Below are positions 6,218 to 13,746 of a stretch of 40,215 nt of DNA, piece after piece. Position 1 is the first letter of the stretch; every line of letters begins with the position of its first letter. The notes beneath the pieces are model-generated. The model had not been told where the DNA came from and did not search any database. It worked only from the letters and a program-made list of their open reading frames with translations. Made by a program: the position numbers and the translations under genes. This DNA is from a virus: positions 1-40,215 of the IMG/VR virus record IMGVR_UViG_3300047564_001471. One strand, 5' to 3'.

Positions 6218-6450
6218 GCCAAGAACAGTTTTATCAAACAGTACAAATGCAAGAGGAATATATGAAAGACTTTTTGATCCAAGCCAAAGAAGACCTACAT
6301 GGTGTTCAGTACTGCCCGTACTGCATGGAACCACGCAACGACAAACGCTCGTGCTGTGATGAAGTCCACTTCTTGGAATTCCAAGACTTTGACGAAGAAA
6401 CACAAAATCAAATTGTCCAAGACGAATATGACTCAATTATCTGGAAGTAA
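6214..6450 (+). CDS. 78-residue hypothetical protein with cysteine pairs
   Basis: Starts MSQEQFYQTVQMQEEYMKDF and has YCPYCMEPRNDKRSCCDEVHF in the middle, a likely zinc-binding CxxC/CC-x3-H cluster, followed by an acidic tail. It overlaps the preceding gene by ATGA and ends three bases before the Sak3-like gene. No known family. Confidence 0.7.
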   Translation: MSQEQFYQTVQMQEEYMKDFLIQAKEDLHGVQYCPYCMEPRNDKRSCCDEVHFLEFQDFDEETQNQIVQDEYDSIIWK

Positions 6451-6453
6451 TGT

Positions 6454-7116
6454 ATGTCAATTGAAAAGCTGCTTCAGACCAACGTAAACGGTCATACAGA
6501 GAAAAAAAACAACCTTACATACCTGTCATGGGCATGGGCATGGGCAGAGGCTTTAAAGGCCGATCCTGCTGCTACATACAGGGTTGAAACATTCCAAGAG
6601 CATGGTCAAAACGGGTCATGCCGTACTGTCCCTTACATGAACATCAACGGCTCTTGCATGGTGTTTGTCACTGCTACCTTGTTTGGCAAGCCAATGACCT
6701 GTCAGTTGCCAGTGATGGACTACAAAAACAAGGCAATCCAAGAGCCTGATGCTTTTGCTGTCAACACGGCAATCATGCGTTGCATGACCAAGGCACTGTC
6801 GTTGCATGGATTGGGTCTGTACATCTATGCTGGTGAAGACTTACCAGAAGAGGGTGATGTCCCAAGAAAAGGCAAAGGCGCAATCGTTACACCTCGTGGT
6901 GGCATTGGCGAAGACCTCCCACAAGACATCAAAGACTTCCTGACTGACTTGGCAGCAGGAGTTACAGAGTTAGTTGACCAGGGTAAGGCTAAAGAAGCTC
7001 TTGCACTGATTGACGAACAGGCATTGGAAGCTGATCAGCGTGTCTGGTTGGCTAATCAAATGTCTTCCACCGTGCGTTCTGCACTAAAGAAAATTAAAGA
7101 GGTAAATAATGGCTGA
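6454..7116 (+). CDS. Sak3-type (DUF1071) single-strand annealing protein
   Basis: A 220-residue protein. The N-terminal part carries NVNGHTEKKNNLTYLSWAWAWAEALK, then PYMNINGSCMVFVTATLFGKPMTCQLPVMDYKNKAI, and NTAIMRCMTKALSLHGLGLYIYAGEDLP, all hallmarks of the DUF1071/Sak3 group of phage annealing recombinases. The C-terminal 70 residues are a more variable helical region. It would anneal complementary strands during phage recombination, probably with the SSB-like protein encoded next (8-base overlap). Confidence 0.88.
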   Translation: MSIEKLLQTNVNGHTEKKNNLTYLSWAWAWAEALKADPAATYRVETFQEHGQNGSCRTVPYMNINGSCMVFVTATLFGKPMTCQLPVMDYKNKAIQEPDAFAVNTAIMRCMTKALSLHGLGLYIYAGEDLPEEGDVPRKGKGAIVTPRGGIGEDLPQDIKDFLTDLAAGVTELVDQGKAKEALALIDEQALEADQRVWLANQMSSTVRSALKKIKEVNNG

Positions 7117-7360
7117 TTTCGACAATACAAACAGGGGCAGTATTTTTCGCAATGAAAAGAAAACTGAGGACCGTCACCCCGACATGAGTGGCTCCATCAA
7201 CATCGATGGCATTGAATACTGGATCTCTGGCTGGAAAAAGCAGAGCAAAGCAGGTACAGGCTTTATCAGTCTGTCAGTGCGTCCTAAAGAACAAGTACGG
7301 CAATCCAGCCAACCAACAAGCAAAGCCAAAGCTGACGATTTTCTTGATATCGACTTTTAA
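7109..7360 (+). CDS. Small putative ssDNA-binding protein with SSB-like acidic tail
   Basis: An 83-residue protein. The core reads NRGSIFRNEKKTEDRHPDMSGSINIDGIEYWISGWKKQSKAGTGF-ISLSV when joined, which looks like one small OB-type beta-barrel. A Q/S/K-rich linker leads to a terminal DDFLDIDF that resembles the acidic, Phe-ending tail of bacterial SSB. It overlaps the Sak3-like gene by 8 bases, so the two are translated together. The ssDNA-binding role is inferred from the tail and partner. Confidence 0.65.
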   Translation: MADFDNTNRGSIFRNEKKTEDRHPDMSGSINIDGIEYWISGWKKQSKAGTGFISLSVRPKEQVRQSSQPTSKAKADDFLDIDF

Positions 7361-7369
7361 GGAGCAACC

Positions 7370-7522
7370 ATGAAAAAAGTATTTGTAGCTATCGCACTTG
7401 CAGCAGCAGCAACCGCAACATGGGCTGCTTGCACAACTCACAGTTACACCATGAATGGCAGGTTCATTACTTGTACAACATGCTGTTATAATGGTGGGAA
7501 TTGCACAACAACTTGTTTCTAA
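7370..7522 (+). CDS. 50-residue exported cysteine-rich microprotein
   Basis: Preceded by AAGGAGCAACC. MKKVFVAIALAAAATATWA is a clear signal peptide with a cleavage site near AWAA-C. The mature part contains eight cysteines (C-TTHSYTMNGRFIT-CTTCC-YNGGN-C-TTT-CF). The stop abuts the next ATG (TAAATG). It would be exported to the periplasm, either disulfide-bonded or lipidated at the first Cys, though the lipobox is poor. Such a protein in a recombination operon suggests an envelope-directed early function, e.g. superinfection exclusion, as inference. Confidence 0.7.
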   Translation: MKKVFVAIALAAAATATWAACTTHSYTMNGRFITCTTCCYNGGNCTTTCF

Positions 7523-7957
7523 ATGAACACATATTTTGCTGATCTTCGGGCTAAAAGAAAAGCGCTTGGTCTTTGTCTTGCTTGCGGAAAACATCCAGCG
7601 CCTTGCGAATCATGCAGGGCTTGGAACCGTGAGTACATGAGAAAAAAAAGAGCTGGTCTGCCGCCTGAAGAAAAGCAAAAGGTGTGGGTGACAAAGCGTC
7701 ACTATTACTTAATGCGCAGGTTTGGAATTTCTGAAGAGCAATACAACAAAATGCTTGAGCAGCAAAACTACTCTTGCGCAATATGTAAATCAAAAGAATC
7801 TGGGGACAAACGAACAAACCGACTTGCTGTTGATCATTGTCACACTACAAACCATGTTAGGGGTTTGTTGTGCTCGGCATGCAACAAAGGAATTGGGCTT
7901 ATGCGTGACTCCCCTGACATTCTTCAATCCGCCATCAAATACCTACAAAATAACTGA
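7523..7957 (+). CDS. Recombination endonuclease VII-family nuclease
   Basis: A 144-residue protein with an N-terminal zinc knuckle (C18, C21, C28, C31). The nuclease core has CAICK (C85, C88), LAVDHCHTTNHVRGLLC (D104, H105) and CSACNKGIG (C117, C120, N121), the endonuclease VII layout. Members cut branched DNA (T4 gp49) or act as mobile nucleases. The short N-terminal knuckle and terminal LRDSPDIL-type helix are common in the free-standing phage forms. Confidence 0.88.
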   Translation: MNTYFADLRAKRKALGLCLACGKHPAPCESCRAWNREYMRKKRAGLPPEEKQKVWVTKRHYYLMRRFGISEEQYNKMLEQQNYSCAICKSKESGDKRTNRLAVDHCHTTNHVRGLLCSACNKGIGLMRDSPDILQSAIKYLQNN

Positions 7958-8063
7958 TTTTTGGCCGAAAGCGGATGCTGTTAGTGATGCCCCATTGGGG
8001 TGTCCGTCATATGCAAACAGACGCAGCGAGTAGGCCAACTTATAACCCCCCCTGGAGAAAACC

Positions 8064-8225
8064 ATGACTTTTACACTTGACCCCAATGAAGCAGCTTTTA
8101 TCGTCCGTGTTCTTGGACAACTTCCCACAGAATCAGGAGCGTTCCCCCTCCACCAAAAACTTGTTCAGCAGTACAAAGAACAAGAGGCAGAGCAGGAAGT
8201 GATGCAGGTTGGAGGCACTGACTAA
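8064..8225 (+). CDS. 53-residue hypothetical protein
   Basis: Frame MTFTLDPNEAAFIVRVLGQLPTES to VMQVGGTD, with GGAG about 8 bases before the ATG and the stop overlapping the next ATG (TAATG at 8223-8227). The DPNEAAFIVRVLGQLPTESG...PLHQKLVQQY pattern looks like a two-helix phage microprotein. No known function. The 106 bases before it hold only a weak CCCC-ATT-GGGG hairpin near 7992. Confidence 0.7.
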   Translation: MTFTLDPNEAAFIVRVLGQLPTESGAFPLHQKLVQQYKEQEAEQEVMQVGGTD

Positions 8226-8542
8226 TGAAAGAAACCCAATCGTTCAGCAGCACAGAGTTTGCTGTGATGGAATGGGCAAAAGCCCGTGGCATCTATGAGA
8301 ATGGAACAGCACTAGGCCAAGCCAGCAAAACAGTGGAAGAAGCCTGTGAGTTGTTAGTTGCCATCGCTAAGAACGACAAAGCAGAGATTGCTGATGCGAT
8401 TGGTGATGTGATGGTCACACTGGTTAACGTAGGGGTCTTGACTGACCTAGACGTTCGCCAGTGCTTCTATAACGCCTACAAGGTTATTGAGCACCGCAAG
8501 GGTCACATGGACAAAAGCGGAAAATTTGTCAAGGAGTCGTAA
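8225..8542 (+). CDS. MazG-like nucleotide pyrophosphohydrolase
   Basis: A 105-residue protein with the MazG metal-binding motif: E38, E39, E42 (KTVEEACEL) followed by E54, D57 and D61 (AEIADAIGDVMVTL). It hydrolyses nucleoside triphosphates to monophosphates; phage members are thought to modulate nucleotide pools or host alarmones. It is translationally coupled to genes on both sides and adjacent to a DUF3310 gene, a frequent phage pairing. Confidence 0.88.
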   Translation: MKETQSFSSTEFAVMEWAKARGIYENGTALGQASKTVEEACELLVAIAKNDKAEIADAIGDVMVTLVNVGVLTDLDVRQCFYNAYKVIEHRKGHMDKSGKFVKES

Positions 8543-8832
8543 TGGCTTGTTTTGAATGCAAATCACCAGACGCTTGCATGGCTTTTAGTCGCTGCATTTT
8601 GCCAAGCAGTTCTGCCCTTGATAAGCAGGTTTCTGGCAACCACTACAAAGACAAAGGCATCCAGCCCATTGTCTACATCCATGCAAACGATTTGGGGTTC
8701 TGTGAGGGAAACGTCATCAAGTACGTTACCCGCCACAAGGAAAAGAATGGTGCTGCTGACATCCGCAAGGCCATTCATTACCTAGAGTTGTTGCTGGAAC
8801 TGGAGTACAAGAATGAACACCCTGCCGTTTGA
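8542..8832 (+). CDS. DUF3310 family protein (nucleotide kinase-like annotation in phages)
   Basis: The core DKQVSGNHYKDKGIQPIVYIHANDLGFCEGNVIKYVTRHKEKNGA-ADIRKAIHYLELLLE is the DUF3310 signature. An N-terminal extension (MACFECKSPDACMAFSRC) carries four cysteines, and a possible zinc knuckle there is unusual for the family. The start overlaps the MazG-like stop by one base. The biochemical role of DUF3310 is unsettled. Confidence 0.85.
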   Translation: MACFECKSPDACMAFSRCILPSSSALDKQVSGNHYKDKGIQPIVYIHANDLGFCEGNVIKYVTRHKEKNGAADIRKAIHYLELLLELEYKNEHPAV

Positions 8833-9001
8833 TTACAGCAGGTGTGAGCCAGAGTTACCAGACTCATACTGCAAGAACTGCCGTAGATGGTTTAAGCACC
8901 CTGAACAGGTGAACAATCCCTACGGTCAGTCCGTTGTCAGTGTTGAGTCTAGTAGCTCAGAGGCGTGTGTATATACGCCAATCTCATTCTTGAAGAAATA
9001 A
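8813..9001 (+). CDS. 62-residue cysteine-containing hypothetical protein, last gene of the rightward operon
   Basis: Overlaps the DUF3310 gene by 20 bases. Contains C14, C21 and C24 (YCKNC) and a later C, so zinc binding is possible. The last 18 bases overlap the 3' end of the convergent endolysin gene, with no terminator visible between them. Confidence 0.65.
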   Translation: MNTLPFDYSRCEPELPDSYCKNCRRWFKHPEQVNNPYGQSVVSVESSSSEACVYTPISFLKK

Positions 9002-9490
9002 GGCACGTTCTGCTTGTCTGCGCTTAACGAGTCCCGGCAACACCTTGCCACCACCCTTCACCCAAGCCATAAAAGCCTCGGCAGCACCCTCCCAATCGCC
9101 TCTATTAGCCTTTATACGGATAGTAGAGCGTTGGAGGTTGCCTAGCCCAGCATTGAAGGCAAAACTGACCAGAGCGTCAAAGCTGCCTTGACGGCCAACA
9201 CAGCCGGGAACAAGTCGTAGAACACCACGTTCAAAATTCTCAACGTCAACACGGAATAGTTCGTTGATCTCTTCCTTGGTCCAAACACGGTTGTCCTCCG
9301 GTTTCAATGCGTATTTGCTGCGTATCAGTCCTGTGTAGCCTTCTTTCCGAACCATAGGCAGTTTGATCTGCTGTTGGTACAGGACATGGCCGTAACCAAT
9401 GGTCCAGATGTGGGCAGGGCAAAGGTAGGGTTTGTTCCTGAACCCTTCATAGCGGTGCATCAGATCTTCACCAGCCTTGGACAGCTTCAC
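8984..9490 (-). CDS. Endolysin, GH24 (T4-type) lysozyme
   Basis: A 168-residue protein. GH24 catalytic region MHRYEGFRNKPYLCPAH then IWTIGYGH: E15, C24 and T30 at the E-x8-(D/C)-x5-T spacing. FDALVSFAFNAGLG and GLVKRRQAERALF complete the fold. The middle residue is Cys instead of Asp, a natural variant in many phage GH24 enzymes. There is no signal peptide or signal anchor, so release should depend on the holin encoded just upstream, with which it overlaps by ATGA (9487-9490). Cleaves the MurNAc-GlcNAc bond of peptidoglycan. Confidence 0.92.
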   Translation of the reverse strand: MKLSKAGEDLMHRYEGFRNKPYLCPAHIWTIGYGHVLYQQQIKLPMVRKEGYTGLIRSKYALKPEDNRVWTKEEINELFRVDVENFERGVLRLVPGCVGRQGSFDALVSFAFNAGLGNLQRSTIRIKANRGDWEGAAEAFMAWVKGGGKVLPGLVKRRQAERALFLQE

Positions 9491-9990
9491 TTCTTGCCCC
9501 AGTTACGTGAGCCAAACCAGAAACCAATGATGCCTCCAAGCATTGCCATCTCGTCAGCCGTGAAGATCACATCAGCGTATCGCAGCACATCATCCATGCT
9601 GGTGATGAGGCTAGGATTGCTCCACAGGTAGTAGCACAAAAAGATGTTGATGCAGACCAACTCCAGCACAAAAATGTATGTGATGGTTGGTCGGACAGTG
9701 CCAATGTAGTTCACGATCCACTTGCTGCCATTTTCGATAATGGCCTTGTCGTGATCTTGAGCGCCTTGGACCATATCGGCCTGAGTTTGCATGGCAACCT
9801 GCTCAGTGCGGATCTCCTCAATGTGGGCTTGTGCTGCAAAGCCTTGAGCGGCCAATGCCAACTCACGCTCGTTCTGGAGGGAAGCCAGACGCAACTCATG
9901 GGCTTGGTCGGCTTTGTTCTGGAAGAACTCAAGAAGTTTAGGTAGGCCAGAAATTAAAAGACCCCCCAGGGTCGAAATAAGTGACAGCAT
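9487..9990 (-). CDS. Holin of the 3-TM gene-transfer-agent-release type
   Basis: A 167-residue protein. It has an N-terminal hydrophobic segment (MLSLISTLGGLLISGLPKLL), a long charged coiled region (KADQAHELRLASLQNERELAL), then VRPTITYIFVLELVCINIF as a membrane segment and a C-terminal AMLGGIIGFWFGSRNWGKK. The VRP-x-ITY and GFWFGSR motifs match the GTA-type 3-TM holin family. It would permeabilise the inner membrane to let out the cytoplasmic endolysin encoded downstream. Confidence 0.82.
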   Translation of the reverse strand: MLSLISTLGGLLISGLPKLLEFFQNKADQAHELRLASLQNERELALAAQGFAAQAHIEEIRTEQVAMQTQADMVQGAQDHDKAIIENGSKWIVNYIGTVRPTITYIFVLELVCINIFLCYYLWSNPSLITSMDDVLRYADVIFTADEMAMLGGIIGFWFGSRNWGKK

Positions 9991-10421
9991 TATTTTCCTT
10001 TCAGTTGGTCAACAACGTACAGCCCAATGATTGCCAGAGACACCAGCAAAATAATGATGGCTGTCCACATAACAAAAGCCCAAGCCTTTTCGATCCTTGC
10101 AGCTCTTTTACGAGCAGCCTCTTTCTCAACAGCATCACGCTTTTGCTTGGCTTCTTTCTTGAACTTGAGCCAATCCTCCCACAGGCCAGCCCTGCCGTGG
10201 TAGACCATCATGCGCTTGAGTTCGGCTTCGTTGGTTTTGATCTGCTCTAAGGCAGCAAAGGCCTCCATGTCATTGTCTGACTCGGCCTTCTTTTGGATCT
10301 TGCTGGTGTTGTCAAAGTAATTGAACAACTGCTGCCCAGCAGCCATGATATCGCCACCATTGTTGACGGCTTCCTTAATGACCGCAAAAACCGCATTAGC
10401 TGCTGCAAGTTCAACCAACAT
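9990..10421 (-). CDS. Lysis-cassette membrane protein with C-terminal transmembrane helix
   Basis: A 143-residue protein from the ATG at 10421. MLVELAAANAVFAVIKEAVNNGGDI is followed by a long charged helix (QKKAESDNDMEAFAALEQIK...KFKKEAKQKRDAVEKEAARKR) and one strong TM segment near the end (WAFVMWTAIIILLVSLAIIGLYVV). Similar proteins occur next to holins in podoviruses. A coiled-coil arm plus TM could suit an inner-membrane spanin-like role, but the TM is C-terminal. The stop overlaps the holin start (TAATG). Confidence 0.75.
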   Translation of the reverse strand: MLVELAAANAVFAVIKEAVNNGGDIMAAGQQLFNYFDNTSKIQKKAESDNDMEAFAALEQIKTNEAELKRMMVYHGRAGLWEDWLKFKKEAKQKRDAVEKEAARKRAARIEKAWAFVMWTAIIILLVSLAIIGLYVVDQLKGK

Positions 10422-10506
10422 AGGCCCACACAACTACTTTGACGCAATAGACAATGAATCCGACTAAAGCCGCAGCCGCAATAAAGCTGACGGCCAAGTC
10501 CTTCAT
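10411..10506 (-). CDS. 31-residue single-TM microprotein in the lysis cassette
   Basis: Frame starts MKDLAVSFIAAAALVGFIVY and ends VWAYVG, essentially one transmembrane helix. Its ATG overlaps the upstream stop (ATGA 10503-10506) and its 3' end overlaps the next gene's start by 11 bases. The size and coupling fit a small pinholin or holin regulator, but no family match supports that. Confidence 0.6.
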   Translation of the reverse strand: MKDLAVSFIAAAALVGFIVYCVKVVVWAYVG

Positions 10507-10736
10507 TTGAATTGATCTTTAAATGTCTGCCAGTAAATGCCAGCAGCAACGGCCAAAGCACCAATGTACAAAATGGGTCTGGCAAGCTTACCTAGAGTCT
10601 CAAGAACAAGAAAAGCACCAGATGCTGCTTGAAACGCAGCAACGACACCTTGAGTGTTCTGGTCAATCCGATCAACCTTCTGTTCGACAAGAATGAGTCG
10701 AGAGTAGATTTCAGCATGGGATACTTCTTTGTCCAT
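10503..10736 (-). CDS. 77-residue XhlA-like membrane protein
   Basis: Residues 1-40 form an amphipathic heptad-like helix (EIYSRLILVEQKVDRIDQNTQGVVAAFQ). Residues about 50-68 (ARPILYIGALAVAAGIYW) are a TM helix. The soluble-coil-then-TM layout resembles XhlA/hemolysin-type lysis accessory proteins. It is the first gene of the lysis block and ends in an ATGA overlap with the 31-residue TM gene. Confidence 0.65.
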   Translation of the reverse strand: MDKEVSHAEIYSRLILVEQKVDRIDQNTQGVVAAFQAASGAFLVLETLGKLARPILYIGALAVAAGIYWQTFKDQFK

Positions 10737-10739
10737 GAT

Positions 10740-12134
10740 TTATCTCTGATAAGCAGATGCAGGGGTTAGGCCACGACCACCGCCAACTTTAGCGGCATAT
10801 TCAAGTGCTTGTCTACGCTTCTTTGCAAGCTCAGTCTGAGCGTAGGGACTTCCAAGCAACATAGAATTTTCTTGGAATCGAACTTGCTCAGGAGACAGAG
10901 TAGAACCTTCACCAGCAGATGATGGACTTAAAGCCTGTTTAATCTGCCCCACAAAAGGCAAATAATCAGTTGCAATATCAGCAGCTTGCAAAGCAGCACC
11001 GCCGTAGTTGCCTTGTTGGGCAGCATTTGCAAGATTTGGAATAGCAACTAATGCACCTATAGTACCTGCAACCCGTGTTGTCTTTGTGCCCATGCCACTG
11101 CCTTTTGGCTGGTTAATAGGTTGCGTAATGCCACGAGTAATTTCAGCAGGAGCAAGCCCAGCAGCAACCATTTCAGCACGAGTAGCCCTGCCCAACAAAC
11201 GATTGATATCCTTGGATTCTTGGATAGCCTGTTCGTTTGTCAATGGGAATGGACGCTCTGTATAAGCCTTGGTGTACTCAGCTTGACCAATATTTTGACG
11301 GGGTGTGTCAATGTATTGAGCGCCTGGAACAAAAGCGTAACCAGATGGAACATCTGCTACAGATGCATATTCATTTTTAAATTTAGGCATCCCTTTTTTA
11401 TTAAGTTCGGCGGCTGGACCCATACCAGCAAAGGCAGGTTTACCAGTACCAGTACGCAACTCTTGAGGTGGTGCAACAGGAGCAGGAGCAGCAGCAGGAG
11501 GTTTAGCAGCCTCAATAGGCTGTTCAGGAATTTCCTGAATCATCTCTTTCACAGTGTCTGTAACGATACTGGTGACAGGAGAATTAGGAGCAGCAGAAGG
11601 TGTTGGTGCAGGAGCGTCAACAGGGGCTGCTGTAATTGGGGTAGAGATAGGGTTTTGAGCAGCAAAAGCAGCATCTAACTCAGCCACTGTTGGGGTTGCA
11701 CTGGGGGCTACAGGTGCTTTTAGTTGAGCAGCACGAGCCTCAAGGTCTTGAGGTGTCAGATTGGTCTGCTGTGGCTTGACAGGCTGCATTGGCTGCTGGT
11801 CAATAGGCTCAACATCAAGCTTTGGGTCAAAACGATATGTTGGTCGATTGCTTGGGTCGTTAGGATCATCTGCACCCCCACCCATTAAAGCTTTCAATCC
11901 AGTTGCAGCAGCACCAAGCACAGCCAAGCCAGCAGGAAGATGCCACCAATCATTGCCAATACGTTCTTGGATTTGTTCGGCAGTACCTAACTGAAACCCA
12001 TCTGGACCTTTTTTAAATGGATCAGTTTTTGCAGGGTCACTTGTTTGAAACTTGATCTCGTTTTCGATTTCAGAGTCAGAAATGCCAGCAGCTTTTGCCG
12101 CTTTACGATAGCCTTCAACATCAAATGCTGCCAT
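10740..12134 (-). CDS. Internal/structural virion protein, Pro/Ala-rich (464 residues)
   Basis: The N-terminal 60 residues are helical and charged. LPAGLAVLGAAATGLKALMGGG (about 66-88) is hydrophobic, followed by a 170-residue Pro/Ala/Gln-rich low-complexity region and a helical C-terminus. The position, between lysis and tail genes, and the composition suit an internal or DNA-ejection protein, which typically diverges fast. GGGAG precedes the start. No family recognised. Confidence 0.7.
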   Translation of the reverse strand: MAAFDVEGYRKAAKAAGISDSEIENEIKFQTSDPAKTDPFKKGPDGFQLGTAEQIQERIGNDWWHLPAGLAVLGAAATGLKALMGGGADDPNDPSNRPTYRFDPKLDVEPIDQQPMQPVKPQQTNLTPQDLEARAAQLKAPVAPSATPTVAELDAAFAAQNPISTPITAAPVDAPAPTPSAAPNSPVTSIVTDTVKEMIQEIPEQPIEAAKPPAAAPAPVAPPQELRTGTGKPAFAGMGPAAELNKKGMPKFKNEYASVADVPSGYAFVPGAQYIDTPRQNIGQAEYTKAYTERPFPLTNEQAIQESKDINRLLGRATRAEMVAAGLAPAEITRGITQPINQPKGSGMGTKTTRVAGTIGALVAIPNLANAAQQGNYGGAALQAADIATDYLPFVGQIKQALSPSSAGEGSTLSPEQVRFQENSMLLGSPYAQTELAKKRRQALEYAAKVGGGRGLTPASAYQR

Positions 12135-12136
12135 TG

Positions 12137-13741
12137 TTATCTCCCGCCAAATTGTTTTGCAAGCTCACGGGCTGATGGGCCTTTGGACTTGATCTCAGGA
12201 TTGGTAATAGAGCGGCCACGGATAGACTTTGGCTGCTCTTTAGGTGCAGCACCAATGCCAAGAGAAAGGCCAAAATCAGCAGGTGTTTCACCAGTTGATG
12301 GACGACTCTGTGCAGGTCTACGCAAGATTTCTCGGTTCTTCTGTGCAAACTGCTGACGCAAATCTTTGAAAGCTTGTGTACGAGCAAAAGCACTTTCAAG
12401 CTCACCAGCACTAGGAATCTGTGACTTGTCTTTGTATCTAGTGAGTTGCTGTTTACGCCAATCAGCAAACGCTTGAGTTGCGTCTTGATTGAATTCGCCA
12501 ATCAAAGCCAAAGCTTCACCACGGGCAAATTCATCACCAATTTGGTATGTCTTTGGGTTGATCAAGAAAGGTAAAGTACCGTGCTTGGAAGACAACTCAA
12601 GCTGGGTCTTTTCAACCATTTGCTGAAGGTCCAAAACACGGCCAAGGTTTTTCATCTCAGCCTCACCTAAGCCTTCAAAAACTTTATTGCGAATAAAGTC
12701 ATCTTTGGACTGTGTGAAGTTCCTATCAAACTGAGTGCCGTTTGTCAGGCTTTTCTGAGCTTGTTCCAATTCATTCTTGGTTACAGCTTCACCAGACCTA
12801 TTGGTCACAGAGCCATCAGCACCTACACGGAAGCCAAGCTGATCAAGGACAGCATTCAATGACTTTTGTTGTGCTTCAGATAAGGAGACATTCTTGTTAT
12901 CCACCTTCTGACGCAAAGCATTTAAGCCCTCAGACACTGTTTGAGAAAACCCAAGAGATCTGGTTGTAAAAGCACCAATAGCTTTACGTTGCTCTTCGTT
13001 TAATTCTGCACCAGTAAGGTTTTGCAGTCGTTGACGCATCTCACTGTAAATTTCTTTAAGCTCAGGAGCCTTTGCCGCATAGTCAGCAGTAGCTACGTTA
13101 GCTTTGTTGAAAGCTTCAGTGTCGAATTTGGCTCGTTCTACCTTTGTTTTGTAGCCGATAGACTCTTGCAACGAGCTAACAAAACCACCACGAGCAGCAA
13201 CTTGTGCACGGTTCAATAGTTGACCTGTATCCATGTCAACAGCTTTTACAATTGTTCCCAGTTGATTGATTGTCTTTTCAATTGGGCGACCACCTTCAAG
13301 GTCATAAACAATTTGCTTTGTCTCAGTTCCACCAGTGACAAATTTACGCCAGTCAGGATTACCAAGCATTAGCTCAACAAACGCTCTCATTTTTTGAGGT
13401 TTATCAGCCATGTACTCAAGAGTTTGAGCCGTAGCAATGTTGCCTTCTGGAGTCCCAGGTCCTCCTTTATCCATTACAGGCTTGATGTCTTTTTTGAAGT
13501 CATCCAAGTTGCGCTGCATGATCTCAGCAGAACGCTTAACAACAGGTTCAAACTCAGTACCTTTGACTCGGCTTGTCAAAGAATACATAGAGACAGGATC
13601 GCCATTAGATGCGGCATCTTCATACATAGATGCAACATCAAAAGTTTTTGCTGTAACTGGCGAAATTGCACCACCAACAGGCGTTGCATTGTTAACGTCA
13701 GGAGGAGCTACTGGAGCAACAGGGTTAATTGTTTCTTGCAT
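12137..13741 (-). CDS. Putative internal core/ejection protein (534 residues)
   Basis: After a Pro/Val/Ala-rich N-terminus (about 1-35) the protein is almost all helical and charged, with a coiled-coil-like central region (LKEIYSEMRQRLQNLTGAELNEEQRKAIG...) and a flexible Pro/Ser tail. Large helical proteins at this position in short-tailed phages are usually internal virion proteins released with the DNA. The role is inferred from size, composition and neighbours. Confidence 0.7.
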   Translation of the reverse strand: MQETINPVAPVAPPDVNNATPVGGAISPVTAKTFDVASMYEDAASNGDPVSMYSLTSRVKGTEFEPVVKRSAEIMQRNLDDFKKDIKPVMDKGGPGTPEGNIATAQTLEYMADKPQKMRAFVELMLGNPDWRKFVTGGTETKQIVYDLEGGRPIEKTINQLGTIVKAVDMDTGQLLNRAQVAARGGFVSSLQESIGYKTKVERAKFDTEAFNKANVATADYAAKAPELKEIYSEMRQRLQNLTGAELNEEQRKAIGAFTTRSLGFSQTVSEGLNALRQKVDNKNVSLSEAQQKSLNAVLDQLGFRVGADGSVTNRSGEAVTKNELEQAQKSLTNGTQFDRNFTQSKDDFIRNKVFEGLGEAEMKNLGRVLDLQQMVEKTQLELSSKHGTLPFLINPKTYQIGDEFARGEALALIGEFNQDATQAFADWRKQQLTRYKDKSQIPSAGELESAFARTQAFKDLRQQFAQKNREILRRPAQSRPSTGETPADFGLSLGIGAAPKEQPKSIRGRSITNPEIKSKGPSARELAKQFGGR

Positions 13742-13746
13742 GATGT

